From Bradyrhizobium liaoningense (GTDB lineage: Bacteria; Pseudomonadota; Alphaproteobacteria; Rhizobiales; Xanthobacteraceae): a stretch of DNA of 64,000 nt. Location: positions 298,501 through 362,500 of the forward strand of contig NZ_JAFCJT010000004.1 of assembly GCF_018130785.1 (NCBI RefSeq). Reading direction: 5' to 3'. A model generated the notes under the pieces. It saw nothing but the letters and a program-made list of their open reading frames with translations, was not told the DNA's origin and did not search any database. This document shows positions 43,602-52,327 of this stretch, one piece after another. Position 1 is the stretch's first letter. Each line of letters begins with the position of its first letter. A program made the translations under genes and the position numbers.

Positions 43602-44450
43602 TCAGGCGACCGCCCGTCTTCCAATAATCGCAAAGCGCAGCTTGCTCGAAATGAAATCGATCGCGGCGACCGCGACCAGAATCATCAGGATCAGGAACGA
43701 CACCCTCTGCCATTCCAGCACACGAATCTGCTCGGCGAGCTGGAGGCCGATGCCGCCGGCGCCGACGATGCCGATGATCGTGGCCGAGCGGGTGTTGGAT
43801 TCGATGAAATAGAGCACCTGGCCGGCGATCACGGGCAGCACCTGCGGCAACAGCCCAAAACGGATCTCGTGCAATGCGCTGCCACCGGAGGCGCGGATGC
43901 CTTCGACCTGCTTCTGGTCGGCGCCCTCGATCGCCTCCGAGAACAGCTTGCCGAACGCGCCGAAATCCGACACCGCGATGGCGAGCACACCGGCGAACGG
44001 ACCGAGCCCGACCACATTGATCCACACCAGCGCCCAGATCAGCGTGTCGACGCCGCGGATCGAATCGAGGAAACGCCTGATAGGGAAGCGCAGGATCTGC
44101 GAGGGTATGACGTTGCGAGCGGCGAGCAAGCTGACCGGAAGCGCGAACACGGCCGCGAGCGTCGTGCCGAGCAATGCGATCGACAGCGTCTCACCCAGCG
44201 CCTTCAGATAGACCGGGAGCGAAGATCCGGGATCGGGCGGGATCATCATCAGGCTGATCCAGCCGAGCTGGCTCAGCCCTGCGAAGAATCGCGACGGCGA
44301 GAAGTCGAGATCGACGAGGCCGTAGACCAGGATCGCAAACGCCGCGACGATCATCGCGGGCATCGCGAGCCGCGCCGAGGCGGGGCGGTCGAACACATCG
44401 GGATAGCGCGCGCGAAGCTCGCGCGTGTCGACCTCCTGCGGTCTCGTCAC
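43602..44450 (-). CDS. phnE: phosphonate ABC transporter permease, second copy (PhnE2)
   Basis: 282 residues from a GTG at 44450 that overlaps the stop of the first permease by 4 bases (GTGA). About six membrane helices are visible (MPAMIVAAFAILVYGLVD; ETLSIALLGTTLAAVFALPV and others). The permease loop is EAIEGADQKQVEGIRASGGS...NTRSATIIGIVGAGGIGLQL, the EAA-type contact to PhnC. Together with PhnE1 it forms a heterodimeric channel. It is not to be confused with the longer frame extending to 45356, which is an out-of-frame reading through phnE1. Confidence 0.92.
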   Translation of the reverse strand: MTRPQEVDTRELRARYPDVFDRPASARLAMPAMIVAAFAILVYGLVDLDFSPSRFFAGLSQLGWISLMMIPPDPGSSLPVYLKALGETLSIALLGTTLAAVFALPVSLLAARNVIPSQILRFPIRRFLDSIRGVDTLIWALVWINVVGLGPFAGVLAIAVSDFGAFGKLFSEAIEGADQKQVEGIRASGGSALHEIRFGLLPQVLPVIAGQVLYFIESNTRSATIIGIVGAGGIGLQLAEQIRVLEWQRVSFLILMILVAVAAIDFISSKLRFAIIGRRAVA

Positions 44451-45331
44451 GTCCGTGCCTCCTTGCCGAACAGACGGCCGCGCAGCCAGCCCGTGGTGAT
44501 GTCGATGATGAAGACCGTGATGATGATGGTGAGCAGGATGGCACTGACGTCGGAGTAATAGAACTTGCGGATGGCGACGACGAGCTCCTGGCCGATGCCG
44601 CCGGCACCGACGAAGCCCATGACCGAGGCCTCGCGGACATTGATCTCGAAGCGCAGCAGCGCATAGCTGGCATAGCCCGCGGTCACCTGCGGCACGACGG
44701 CGAAGCGCATGCAGGAGAGCCAGCTCGCGCCGATCGAGCGGATGCCTTCGACCGGCTTCATGTCGGCGTTCTCGACGATCTCGGAGAACAGTTTGCCGAG
44801 CGCGCCGGTGGAGTGGATCGCGATCGCCAGCACGCCGGCCATCGGCCCGAGGCCGAAGGCGATCACGAAGATCAGCGCGAAGACGATGCCCGGCACCGTG
44901 CGGGCGAATTCGAGCAGGCGGCGCACCACGAAGCGCAGCCAGGGCGACGGTGACGTGTTCTCGGCCGCGAAGAAATTCAGGCAGAATGCGAAAGTCGCGC
45001 CGATCAGCGTGCCGACATAGGAAATCAGCAGCGTCTCGCCCAGCATCTTCAGCCATTTTCGCCAGCCCCACAGCCACTCGCCGAAATCGGTCCAGACCCG
45101 CTGGCCGCTGTCGAGCGTGAGGATGCGGTCGAAATAGCTGATGAAGTTGCCGAAATAAGTGAAAAGCGTGCGCAAATTCACTTCGGCGCCGATCGCGGCG
45201 AGAACCAGCGCGGCGGCGAAGATCATAACTCCCAACAGGAGGCGGAGTCGCTTGCGCGCGACCGCCTGGCGATAGGCCGCGTTGAGCACGGCGAGCTGCT
45301 GCTCGGGGAGGATCGAAACCGCGACGGTCAT
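44447..45331 (-). CDS. phnE: phosphonate ABC transporter permease, first copy (PhnE1)
   Basis: 294 residues. It shares the PhnE motifs (FSEIVENADMKPVEGIRSIG, FEINVREASVMGFVGAGGIG) and a membrane topology like PhnE2. The N-terminal part (residues 1-75) has an extra segment before the core helices. Two phnE genes side by side are common in rhizobia and are thought to form a heterodimer. It lies 76 bases after phnD. Confidence 0.92.
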   Translation of the reverse strand: MTVAVSILPEQQLAVLNAAYRQAVARKRLRLLLGVMIFAAALVLAAIGAEVNLRTLFTYFGNFISYFDRILTLDSGQRVWTDFGEWLWGWRKWLKMLGETLLISYVGTLIGATFAFCLNFFAAENTSPSPWLRFVVRRLLEFARTVPGIVFALIFVIAFGLGPMAGVLAIAIHSTGALGKLFSEIVENADMKPVEGIRSIGASWLSCMRFAVVPQVTAGYASYALLRFEINVREASVMGFVGAGGIGQELVVAIRKFYYSDVSAILLTIIITVFIIDITTGWLRGRLFGKEART

Positions 45332-45407
45332 CTGGCCAGAGAAGGTGGTCGATCAAAGAGAAAGAGCCGGGTCCATCGACCCGGCTCCAGTGCTATCGTC
45401 CTGAAAC

Positions 45408-46343
45408 TCAGGACGCCTTCTTCTTACGCAGTGCATCGACGAACTTGATCAGCTCGATCGTGCCATCCCAATCCTTGGTGGTAGCGGGATGAAAACCCTT
45501 CTTCTGGCCGTCGGAGAGGCGGTCGAACGCGGCCTTGTCCTTGGCCGGCGCGTCGAAGAACGCCTTCGCGATCGCCGCCTTGGCGCCTTCCGGCAGGTCG
45601 GAATTGTAGGCATAGGGGCCGTTGATGATCGGCGCCGACTTGTGGATGATGCGGAAATCGTCCTTCTTCATCGCCGAGCCGTCGGCGTTCTTCAGCATGT
45701 TCTTGGTCAGCATCTGCGCCAGCGTGGAATCGTCGTCGCTGGTCCACTGGTTGGCGGCGACGTCGACAGTGCCCTGGGCCAGCGCCAGGATCGCGTTCTC
45801 ATGGCTGCCGGTGAAGACGACCTTGCTGAAATAGGTGTCGGCATCCGGGATGCCCATCTTGTCGAGCTCGAAGCGCGGCACGTTGTTGCCGGAGGTCGAG
45901 TTCGGGTCGACCAGGCCGAGGTTCTTGCCCTTGAGGTCATCGACCTTCTTGTAGGCGCTGCTCGCCTTGACGAAGAACACCGAATAGTAGCCGGTCGAGC
46001 CGTCGGCGTTGATGTCGTTGGCGAAGGCGTCGGTCTTGACACCGGTCAGGCGGGCGCGCGCGAACGACGCCGAGCCGTAGCTGGCGATCTGGATGTTGCC
46101 GGCGCGCTGGCCTTCGATGACCGCGGCGTAGTCGTTGGCGATACGCAGCGTGACCTTCACGCCCAGTTCCTTGGAGAGATAGCTCACGAACGGCGCCCAG
46201 CGCTCGGTGACGCCGGAGGCGTTCTCGGCCGGAACGACCGCGAAGGTCAGTTCGGGATATTTGGCTTTCCAGTCGTCGGCGGAGGCCGAGGTCGTGAACG
46301 CGAGCGCGGCGGCGCCGGCGAGGATGAGTCTGCGAGTGATCAT
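45408..46343 (-). CDS. phnD: phosphonate ABC transporter binding protein
   Basis: 311 residues from the ATG at 46343 (MITRRLILAGAAALAFTTSA, signal peptide ending ASA). PhnD features: TFAVVPAENASGVTERWAPF, VTLRIANDYAAVIEGQRAGN, YYSVFFVKAS, DPNSTSGNNVPRFEL. It binds phosphonates in the periplasm and presents them to PhnE1E2-PhnC. It follows phnC by 59 bases. Confidence 0.95.
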   Translation of the reverse strand: MITRRLILAGAAALAFTTSASADDWKAKYPELTFAVVPAENASGVTERWAPFVSYLSKELGVKVTLRIANDYAAVIEGQRAGNIQIASYGSASFARARLTGVKTDAFANDINADGSTGYYSVFFVKASSAYKKVDDLKGKNLGLVDPNSTSGNNVPRFELDKMGIPDADTYFSKVVFTGSHENAILALAQGTVDVAANQWTSDDDSTLAQMLTKNMLKNADGSAMKKDDFRIIHKSAPIINGPYAYNSDLPEGAKAAIAKAFFDAPAKDKAAFDRLSDGQKKGFHPATTKDWDGTIELIKFVDALRKKKAS

Positions 46344-46402
46344 GATACCCTCTTCATCGGTTGGGGTCGGTTGACGCAAAAGTTGGCAACTACAGGCGGA
46401 GC

Positions 46403-47212
46403 TCAGGCGGCCGCGGCCGTTCCGAGCGCCGGCACGCCCTCAGGCGCCGGCACGGGGATTCCGCCCATGACGTCGGAGGCTTCGAGATCGTAGAGCTCGC
46501 GCGCGACATGGTCGGTCAACTCGGCCGGCGCGCCGTCGAACACCACGCGACCCTGCGCCATGCCGATCAGGCGATCGCAATAGTTGCGGGCGAGATCGAG
46601 CGAATGCAGGTTGCAGAGCACGGTGATGCCGAAATGCTTATTGATGCGCAGCAGCGCATCCATCACGATCTTGGTGTTGCGCGGGTCGAGCGAGGCGATC
46701 GGCTCGTCGGCAAGGATGATGTCGGGCTGCTGCACCAGTGCGCGGGCGATCGCCACACGCTGCTGCTGACCGCCGGAGAGCTGGTCGGCGCGCTGGGCCG
46801 CGAGCGAGGCGATATCGAACTGCTCGAGCGCCGACATCGCCAGCGCCTTGTCCTGCTCGGGCCAGGTCTGCGTGAGAGAACGCCAGGCCGGCATGGTGGC
46901 AAGGCGCCCCATCAGGACGTTGGTCAACACGTCGAGCCGGCCGACCAGGTTGAACTGCTGAAAAATCATCGCCGAACGCGCGCGCCACTGCCGCAGCTCC
47001 TTGCCGCGCAGCGCCGTGACGTCGAGGCCGTCGAACAGGATGCGGCCCTGCGTCGGCGTCGCCAGGCGATTGATCATGCGCAGCATGGTCGACTTGCCGG
47101 CGCCGGAGCGCCCGATCACACCGACGAACCCGCCGGGGGAGATTTGAAACGAAGCGTCGTCCACCGCCGCTTTTGCGCCGAAGCGGCACGTCAGACCTTC
47201 AACCACCAGCAT
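46403..47212 (-). CDS. phnC: phosphonate ABC transporter ATPase
   Basis: 269 residues. Walker [14 protein letters not shown], signature [18 protein letters not shown] and Walker [13 protein letters not shown] are present, as are the PhnC-specific stretch [20 protein letters not shown] and the Arg-rich loop around it. It is the first gene of phnCDE1E2, so the promoter is in the gap to the divergent hexapeptide gene. Confidence 0.95.
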   Translation of the reverse strand: MLVVEGLTCRFGAKAAVDDASFQISPGGFVGVIGRSGAGKSTMLRMINRLATPTQGRILFDGLDVTALRGKELRQWRARSAMIFQQFNLVGRLDVLTNVLMGRLATMPAWRSLTQTWPEQDKALAMSALEQFDIASLAAQRADQLSGGQQQRVAIARALVQQPDIILADEPIASLDPRNTKIVMDALLRINKHFGITVLCNLHSLDLARNYCDRLIGMAQGRVVFDGAPAELTDHVARELYDLEASDVMGGIPVPAPEGVPALGTAAAA

Positions 47213-47255
47213 GCAGGGCTCCAGAGTAGCTGGAAACCACCGCTAACGCCGGCAC

Positions 47256-47273
47256 TTGACACTTGTGTGACAT
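47256..47273 (-). promoter_or_regulatory. Pho-box-like site facing phnC
   Basis: The minus strand reads ATGTCAC-ACAA-GTGTCAA: two 7-base half-sites with a 4-base spacer. It lies 44 bases upstream of the phnC start and points toward it. It is consistent with PhoB activation of phosphonate uptake under phosphate starvation. Confidence 0.7.
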
Positions 47274-47310
47274 CGGCGTTGCGGTGCGGCGATCCTGCAC
47301 ACCTCATCCC

Positions 47311-47339
47311 CTGTCATTGCATCGTCATGACATTGTCAT
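47311..47339 (+). promoter_or_regulatory. Pho box (three half-sites) facing the acetyltransferase-phnM2 group
   Basis: CTGTCAT-TGCA-TCGTCAT-GACA-TTGTCAT on the plus strand: three 7-base half-sites at exact 11-base periods, the textbook PhoB arrangement. It lies 47 bases upstream of the ATG at 47387. Confidence 0.85.
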
Positions 47340-47386
47340 CAAGCCACTCGAAGAGGAACGCCCGCCCTCAAGCTTTCGGATGCAAC

Positions 47387-48058
47387 ATGGCCGGCAAGAT
47401 GCTTTCGGTCGAACCGACCATCGACCCTTCGGCGAAGCTGCATGAGACCAGGCTCGGCACCTATACCGAAGTCGGCGCGCGCACGATCCTCACTGAAGTC
47501 ACGATGGGCGATTACTCCTATGTCGTGAACGACGCCCAGATCACCTACACTACGATCGGAAAATTCTGCTCGATCGCGGCGATGACCCGCATCAATCCCG
47601 GCAATCATCCGATGCATCGCGCCACGCAGGCGCATTTCACCTATCGTTCCAGCGCCTATTTCCCCGGCGAGAGCGACGACACCGAGTTCTTCGACTGGCG
47701 GCGTCAGCATCACGTCCACATTGGCCACGACGTCTGGATCGGCCATGGCGCGATCGTGCTGCCGGGCCGCAACATCGGTACCGGCGCGGTGATCGCGGCC
47801 GGCGCCATCGTCACCAAGGACGTGCCGGCCTACACCATCGTCGCCGGCAATCCGGCGCGCATCGTGCGTCGCCGGTTCTCGGAAGACGTCGCCGGACGGT
47901 TGGCCCGGCTCGCCTGGTGGGACTGGGATCACGACAAATTGCGTGAAGCCCTGCCCGATTTCCGCAAGCTCGGGATTGAAGATTTCCTCTCGACATATGA
48001 AGGACAGGCAGGCTCTCGCACCAAATCCCCTGCCAGCAAACGAAGCGCGGTCGCGTGA
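47387..48058 (+). CDS. hexapeptide-repeat acetyltransferase-like protein of phosphonate locus
   Basis: 223 residues from the ATG at 47387 ([20 protein letters not shown]); the ATG at 47399 is also possible. It is a left-handed parallel beta-helix with hexapeptide repeats ([56 protein letters not shown]) of the DapH/chloramphenicol-acetyltransferase type often called phosphonate metabolism transferase. Its activity is unproven; aminoalkylphosphonate acetylation (the PhnO role) is one option. It overlaps phnM2 by 4 bases (GTGA). Confidence 0.85.
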   Translation: MAGKMLSVEPTIDPSAKLHETRLGTYTEVGARTILTEVTMGDYSYVVNDAQITYTTIGKFCSIAAMTRINPGNHPMHRATQAHFTYRSSAYFPGESDDTEFFDWRRQHHVHIGHDVWIGHGAIVLPGRNIGTGAVIAAGAIVTKDVPAYTIVAGNPARIVRRRFSEDVAGRLARLAWWDWDHDKLREALPDFRKLGIEDFLSTYEGQAGSRTKSPASKRSAVA

Positions 48059-49248
48059 CAGACATCTTCCTCGAGGGCGGCCGGGCCCTGATCGGCTCCG
48101 AGCTCGTCGAAACTTCCGTGCTCGTGTCCGGAACGGATATTGCAGAGGTCGATGCCTCTCGCGGCCGTGCGCGGCTGGCGATCGATGCGTGCAACCTGCT
48201 GGTGCTGCCCGGCATCGTTGATCTGCATGGCGATGCCTTCGAGCGGCAGATGATGCCACGCGCCGGCGTCGACTTCCCGATCGACGTCGCACTCGCCGAC
48301 AGCGACCGCCAGGCGATCAGCAACGGCATCACGACCGTCTTTCACGCCACGACCTGCTCATGGGAGCCGGGCCTGCGCAGCGTCGACAATGCGAGGGGCT
48401 TGATGGAGGCGATCGAGCGGCAGCGCCCGCAATTCGCCGCCGACACCCGCTTCCATCTGCGGCACGAGACCTACAATCTCGATGCCGAGGCCGAGATCGG
48501 CCAGTGGCTCGCCGAGGGCCGCGTCGACCTGTTCGCCTTCAACGACCACATGGACGGCACGGTTGGGGACATGGCGAAGCCGCGCAAGCGCAACCGCATG
48601 GTGGAGCGCACCGGCCTCTCGGGCGAGGAATTCGACCGGCTGGTCGAGCGCGTGCTTTCGCGCGCCAGTGAAGTGCCGGCTTCCGTGTCGCGGCTTGCCG
48701 CGACTGCGCGCGCGGCCGAGGTGCGGATGCTCTCGCATGACGATGCGACGCCGGCGATGCGGCAGGAATATCGCGCGCTGGGCGCTGACATCGCGGAGTT
48801 TCCGATCAACGAGGAGACCGCGCGGGCGGCTGCGGCTGCGGGCGATGCCATCGTCTACGGCGCGCCGAACGTCGTGCGCGGCGGCAGCCATACCGGCTGG
48901 ACCCGGGCGTCCGACATGATCGCGAAAGGACTCTGCTCGGTGCTGGCGTCGGACTATTACTATCCCGCGCAGCTGCTCGCCGCGTTCCGCCTCGCCGCCG
49001 ACGGCGTGCTGCCGCTGACCGAGGCCTGGAACCTGGTGTCCGCAGGACCGGCCCGCGCGACCGGCCTCACCGATCGCGGCGTGCTCGCGGAAGGACGCCG
49101 CGCCGACGTGCTGCTGGTCGACGACAGCGTGCCGTTGCGGCCGCGGCCGATTGCGGTGATATCAGGGGGAAAGCTCGTGCATCTCGCCGATGCGACGCGA
49201 CTGCTCGCTGCGGCGGCGACGCCGCGCGAGGCTGTCGTCGTGGCATAA
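48055..49248 (+). CDS. phnM: second PhnM-like diphosphatase (divergent paralogue)
   Basis: 397 residues from a GTG at 48055. It has the PhnM layout but is clearly different from the copy at 36833: [20 protein letters not shown] instead of ELHTDHLEAHYVPRPK, a distinct [36 protein letters not shown], then [20 protein letters not shown]. Both metal-type motifs (DLHGD and SHDD) are kept, so it should be an active amidohydrolase. It may use a different triphosphate or run under different conditions. It is coupled to the acetyltransferase gene and the DUF1045 gene. Confidence 0.88.
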   Translation: MTDIFLEGGRALIGSELVETSVLVSGTDIAEVDASRGRARLAIDACNLLVLPGIVDLHGDAFERQMMPRAGVDFPIDVALADSDRQAISNGITTVFHATTCSWEPGLRSVDNARGLMEAIERQRPQFAADTRFHLRHETYNLDAEAEIGQWLAEGRVDLFAFNDHMDGTVGDMAKPRKRNRMVERTGLSGEEFDRLVERVLSRASEVPASVSRLAATARAAEVRMLSHDDATPAMRQEYRALGADIAEFPINEETARAAAAAGDAIVYGAPNVVRGGSHTGWTRASDMIAKGLCSVLASDYYYPAQLLAAFRLAADGVLPLTEAWNLVSAGPARATGLTDRGVLAEGRRADVLLVDDSVPLRPRPIAVISGGKLVHLADATRLLAAAATPREAVVVA

Positions 49249-49266
49249 ACCGGTTATGTTCGGGCA

Positions 49267-49965
49267 ATGACAGGTTTTCCCCGCTACGCGATCTATTTTG
49301 CCGCCGGCGCCGACAGCGCCCTCTCCCGCTTCGGCGCCGGGCTGCTCGGCTATGATGCCCACACCGGGAACGAGGTGCCGTTCCCGCACGAAGCGCTGCA
49401 TGTCGCGCCGGACTGGCGCGACGTCAGCGCCGATCCCCGCAAATACGGCTTTCACGCCACGCTGAAGGCACCGATGGCGTTGGCGGCCGGCAGAGCTGAA
49501 GCCGAGCTCGTCGCAGCCTGCGCGGCATTTGCCGGCAAGGTGCGGCCGATGCCGTCGATCCGCCCGGTCGTCGATTCCATCAGCGGCTTCATTGCGGTGA
49601 TCCCGGCCGAGCCGGTGGATGCGCTCCAGCAATTTGCCGCCGATTGCGTCCGCGAATTCGATGACTTCCGCTCGCCCATGACGGCGGAAGACCGCGCGCG
49701 CCGGAGGCCCGAGAAGCTCAGCGAGCGGCAACGCGACTATCTCGATTGCTGGGGCTACCCCTACGTGATGGAAGAATTCCGCTTCCACATGACGCTGACC
49801 GGCCGGCTGGACGCGGAGCGGCGCGGGCCGATTCTGGAGATGCTGAGGGGAAGATTTGCGGCGCTCGATCTCAATACGCTCGCGGTCGATCGTATCGCGC
49901 TGTTCAAGCAGGATGACGCCAACGCGCGCTTCCGCGTCATCGATGAATGGGCTTTGACGCGATAG
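49267..49965 (+). CDS. DUF1045 phosphonate-locus protein, 2H phosphoesterase fold
   Basis: 232 residues. Two His-x-Thr motifs, YGFHATLKAP (about residue 60) and FRFHMTLTG (about 172), place it in the 2H phosphoesterase superfamily, whose members open cyclic phosphates (2'-3' or 1''-2''). DUF1045 is known as a phosphonate operon protein. It starts 18 bases after phnM2. With no phnP in the window it may hydrolyse the 5-phosphoribosyl 1,2-cyclic phosphate made by C-P lyase. This substrate is inferred. Confidence 0.85.
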   Translation: MTGFPRYAIYFAAGADSALSRFGAGLLGYDAHTGNEVPFPHEALHVAPDWRDVSADPRKYGFHATLKAPMALAAGRAEAELVAACAAFAGKVRPMPSIRPVVDSISGFIAVIPAEPVDALQQFAADCVREFDDFRSPMTAEDRARRRPEKLSERQRDYLDCWGYPYVMEEFRFHMTLTGRLDAERRGPILEMLRGRFAALDLNTLAVDRIALFKQDDANARFRVIDEWALTR

Positions 49966-49968
49966 GCT

Positions 49969-50682
49969 TCAACGCCAGCTCGCTAGATTGAAGGCGAGCG
50001 CCACGACGCCAACCAGAATGAGGCTGGTCGCCCAGATTGCATCCAGATTGAACCAGCTTCGCGAGACGAACCTCAATCCCAGATAGCGGTAGACCAGCCA
50101 CGCCAGACATCCGCCGACGCTGACCATGGCGGTCACGTGTACCAGGGACACCACGACCGCCATCCCGAGACTTGTCTTCATCAGCACGCCCGCGGCCTCA
50201 TGGCCGGCATCGAGTTCGAAGGCCCGACAGAGCCCGAGATAGATCGGCACGAGCATCAAGGCGGCGCCGTGAGCAATGGCGACGGCAAACGACCAGAGCG
50301 CCAGTTGCGTTGGCGGAATCCGTGCCAGCGCGCGCGGATGGCGCCGCGCGATCAACCGATAGACTCCGAAGCCGATGACGAGAAGGCTCGCGCCGAGCTG
50401 GATCGAACGCTGCCACTCGGCCAGCACGAGCAGGAACGCGAATGGCAGCAACACGAGAAGCGTTGCCAGGAGATGTCCGGTCGCCAGCGCCCACAACGCG
50501 CGGAAGAGCGCACGCGGGCTCTTGTCCATGAGCCCGGCCGAAACGGCGAGCGGCCATCCCATTCCCGGATTGACGCCGTGATAGAAGCCGCTCGCAACCA
50601 GAGCCAGCCAGAGCCAGCTCAGCGTCCAACTCCCAGGCTGCCAGTCTAGACCGACGGGTAGCAAAAGGAGTCCGTCGAACAA
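49969..50682 (-). CDS. membrane protein coupled to the SBP56 gene
   Basis: 237 residues from a TTG at 50682 with GGAGGG upstream (MFDGLLLLPVGLDWQPGSWT). Six or seven hydrophobic segments are seen, with a HGVNPGMGWPLAVSAGLM loop and RHPRALARIPPTQLALWSFA. No known transporter signature. The start lies inside the last 37 bases of the methanethiol-oxidase-like gene, so translation is coupled and a joint function (for example metal delivery, maturation or substrate movement) is plausible. Confidence 0.7.
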   Translation of the reverse strand: MFDGLLLLPVGLDWQPGSWTLSWLWLALVASGFYHGVNPGMGWPLAVSAGLMDKSPRALFRALWALATGHLLATLLVLLPFAFLLVLAEWQRSIQLGASLLVIGFGVYRLIARRHPRALARIPPTQLALWSFAVAIAHGAALMLVPIYLGLCRAFELDAGHEAAGVLMKTSLGMAVVVSLVHVTAMVSVGGCLAWLVYRYLGLRFVSRSWFNLDAIWATSLILVGVVALAFNLASWR

Positions 50683-52046
50683 TCGCCGCCCTCCAGCCTG
50701 ATCTGGTGCGCGCGGTATCCGTCGGGGAAGCTCACGAAATAGTCCTTGGCGAGCTCGAGGCCGCCGTCGCGGCCGACATTGGCCATGACTTCCACACCCG
50801 GAACGCCGTCGGGGTAGAACTGGTCATCCCAGGTGGAATACAGCGAATTGGTCCAGTACACGCGCCTGCCGTCGCGGCTGATCTCGACCATCTGCGGACC
50901 GGCCGCAAATGCCTTGCCGTTCGGATGGGGCGTGCGGCGCGCGATGCCGCCGATGTGAACCGAGCCCGCAAGCTTCGGCTTTCGCGGATCACTCACATCG
51001 TACTGGCGCATTTCACCCGTGCCCCAGCACGAGACATAGAGAAACCGGTCATCCATCGACAGATCGATGTCGGTCACCAGCGGTGGCACGGCGCCAAAGC
51101 CCTGCAGCAGCGGCGGGAGCTGTTCCTTTGGTGCGGGCTCGGGTGGGATCGTCGCCGTCTTCTCCGCATGGAATTTTCCACCTTCGCGCCACCAGGTCCA
51201 AATCGATGCTTCGAGATTCGTGGTGTCGACCACGACGCCTACGAAGCCGTATTCGCGAACCGGATCATGGGCGGGCCGCACCTCCAGCGCCATCTGATGA
51301 TTGGCGCCGAGGTCGATGGTCTGCACGTTGCGGCGGGCGCGGAGATCCCAGAAGTGGAGACGATGGCCATATTTGTTCGCCAGCAGATCTTCCGGGACGA
51401 TCCCGTTCTCGAACTGCGGCGGCAATGCCCATTCGCTCGTCACCATGTAGTCGCGCGGCAGGTTCCACCAGAAATCATAGTGCAGCGTCTGCGGACCGCG
51501 ATCGATCTCCCACCGTCCAAGGACCTCGAACGTCTCGCAATCCATGATGAAGACGCCTGGAGGCCCATTGGTGCCGTCCTTGCCGCCGCCGCCCAGCGTG
51601 CTCACATAGACGCCGTCCGGCCCGCAATGGATGGTGTGTGGCCGTGAGTAGCCGGTCTTTTTGAAGATTTCCTCGGGCTCGATGATCTTGTGGATCTTGG
51701 CCTTGGTCGGATCGGGCTTGGTATCGATGATGTAGATCCGCGACGAGCGTATCCCGGGGATGATGAGATAGCGCCGCTCGATGAAGGCATGTCCGGCGAG
51801 CGGCGACAAGGCCGAGGAGCAGGCATTCCAGCCGAAGTGATGAAACTCATCGCCCTTGTTGGGCATCGTCACCGTGTGGACGATTTGGCTGTAGGTCGGC
51901 GATCCCGGCTTGACGTCGATGACCGCGAGAGCATCCGGCTTTGAGAAATCCGGACTGAGCAGCAGCGTGTAGGCAAAGTTCTCCGCCGGTGCTTCCATCG
52001 CCAGCTTGGGCGATGCGTGAAAGGTGGGATCCGGCCTCATCGTCAT
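50646..52046 (-). CDS. selenium-binding protein (SBP56) / methanethiol oxidase family
   Basis: 466 residues from the ATG at 52046 (MTMRPDPTFHASPKLAMEAP). The SBP56 family, which includes human SELENBP1 and bacterial MtoX, is recognised by EFHHFGWNACSSA, RPHTIHCGPDGVYVSTLGGG, TLHYDFWWNLPRDYMVTSEW, LHFWDLRARRNVQTIDLG and DIDLSMDDRFLYVSCWGTGE. MtoX oxidises methanethiol with copper to formaldehyde, sulfide and hydrogen peroxide. No signal peptide is obvious, whereas MtoX of Hyphomicrobium is periplasmic. Its neighbour is a membrane protein. Confidence 0.88.
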   Translation of the reverse strand: MTMRPDPTFHASPKLAMEAPAENFAYTLLLSPDFSKPDALAVIDVKPGSPTYSQIVHTVTMPNKGDEFHHFGWNACSSALSPLAGHAFIERRYLIIPGIRSSRIYIIDTKPDPTKAKIHKIIEPEEIFKKTGYSRPHTIHCGPDGVYVSTLGGGGKDGTNGPPGVFIMDCETFEVLGRWEIDRGPQTLHYDFWWNLPRDYMVTSEWALPPQFENGIVPEDLLANKYGHRLHFWDLRARRNVQTIDLGANHQMALEVRPAHDPVREYGFVGVVVDTTNLEASIWTWWREGGKFHAEKTATIPPEPAPKEQLPPLLQGFGAVPPLVTDIDLSMDDRFLYVSCWGTGEMRQYDVSDPRKPKLAGSVHIGGIARRTPHPNGKAFAAGPQMVEISRDGRRVYWTNSLYSTWDDQFYPDGVPGVEVMANVGRDGGLELAKDYFVSFPDGYRAHQIRLEGGDCSTDSFCYPSV

Positions 52047-52261
52047 GGCACTGCCTCCCTGTTCTGTCGGTTCGCGCCAGCCTGGTCCGGGATAGCGGCG
52101 TAATGAAGAACTGTTGCGCGATGTCTTGAGATGCTCCACGGGGCTGGTTGGCGAGCGTACAATATGTCATCGCCGGGCCGCGGGAAACGGTCCGAGCCGC
52201 GCTAATTCGACGCCATCAGCCGGATGGAAGCCGGCGGGATCAGGCTCGTGCGCACCTCACA

Positions 52262-52297
52262 CTCGGCGTCGCCCCCGCGTAGGCGGGGACTGCCGAG
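52262..52297. terminator. stem-loop downstream of the aldolase gene
   Basis: CTCGGC (52262-52267) pairs with GCCGAG (52292-52297) and encloses GCCCCCGCG-T-AGGCGGGG-like arms, giving a long hairpin. It lies 31 bases past the stop of the minus-strand aldolase gene and may end its transcript. It is also a repeat-type sequence. Confidence 0.5.
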
Positions 52298-52327
52298 AGG
52301 CCTGGCGACAACCGAATGGGTGCGGCG

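Noticed and set aside
43602..45356. A 584-codon frame covering both phnE genes
   Set aside because: Only its last 282 residues are real (phnE2). The first part is an out-of-frame reading of phnE1.
46361..48058. A 565-codon frame before the hexapeptide acetyltransferase
   Set aside because: It overlaps phnC on the other strand and the Pho boxes; the family match begins at 47387.
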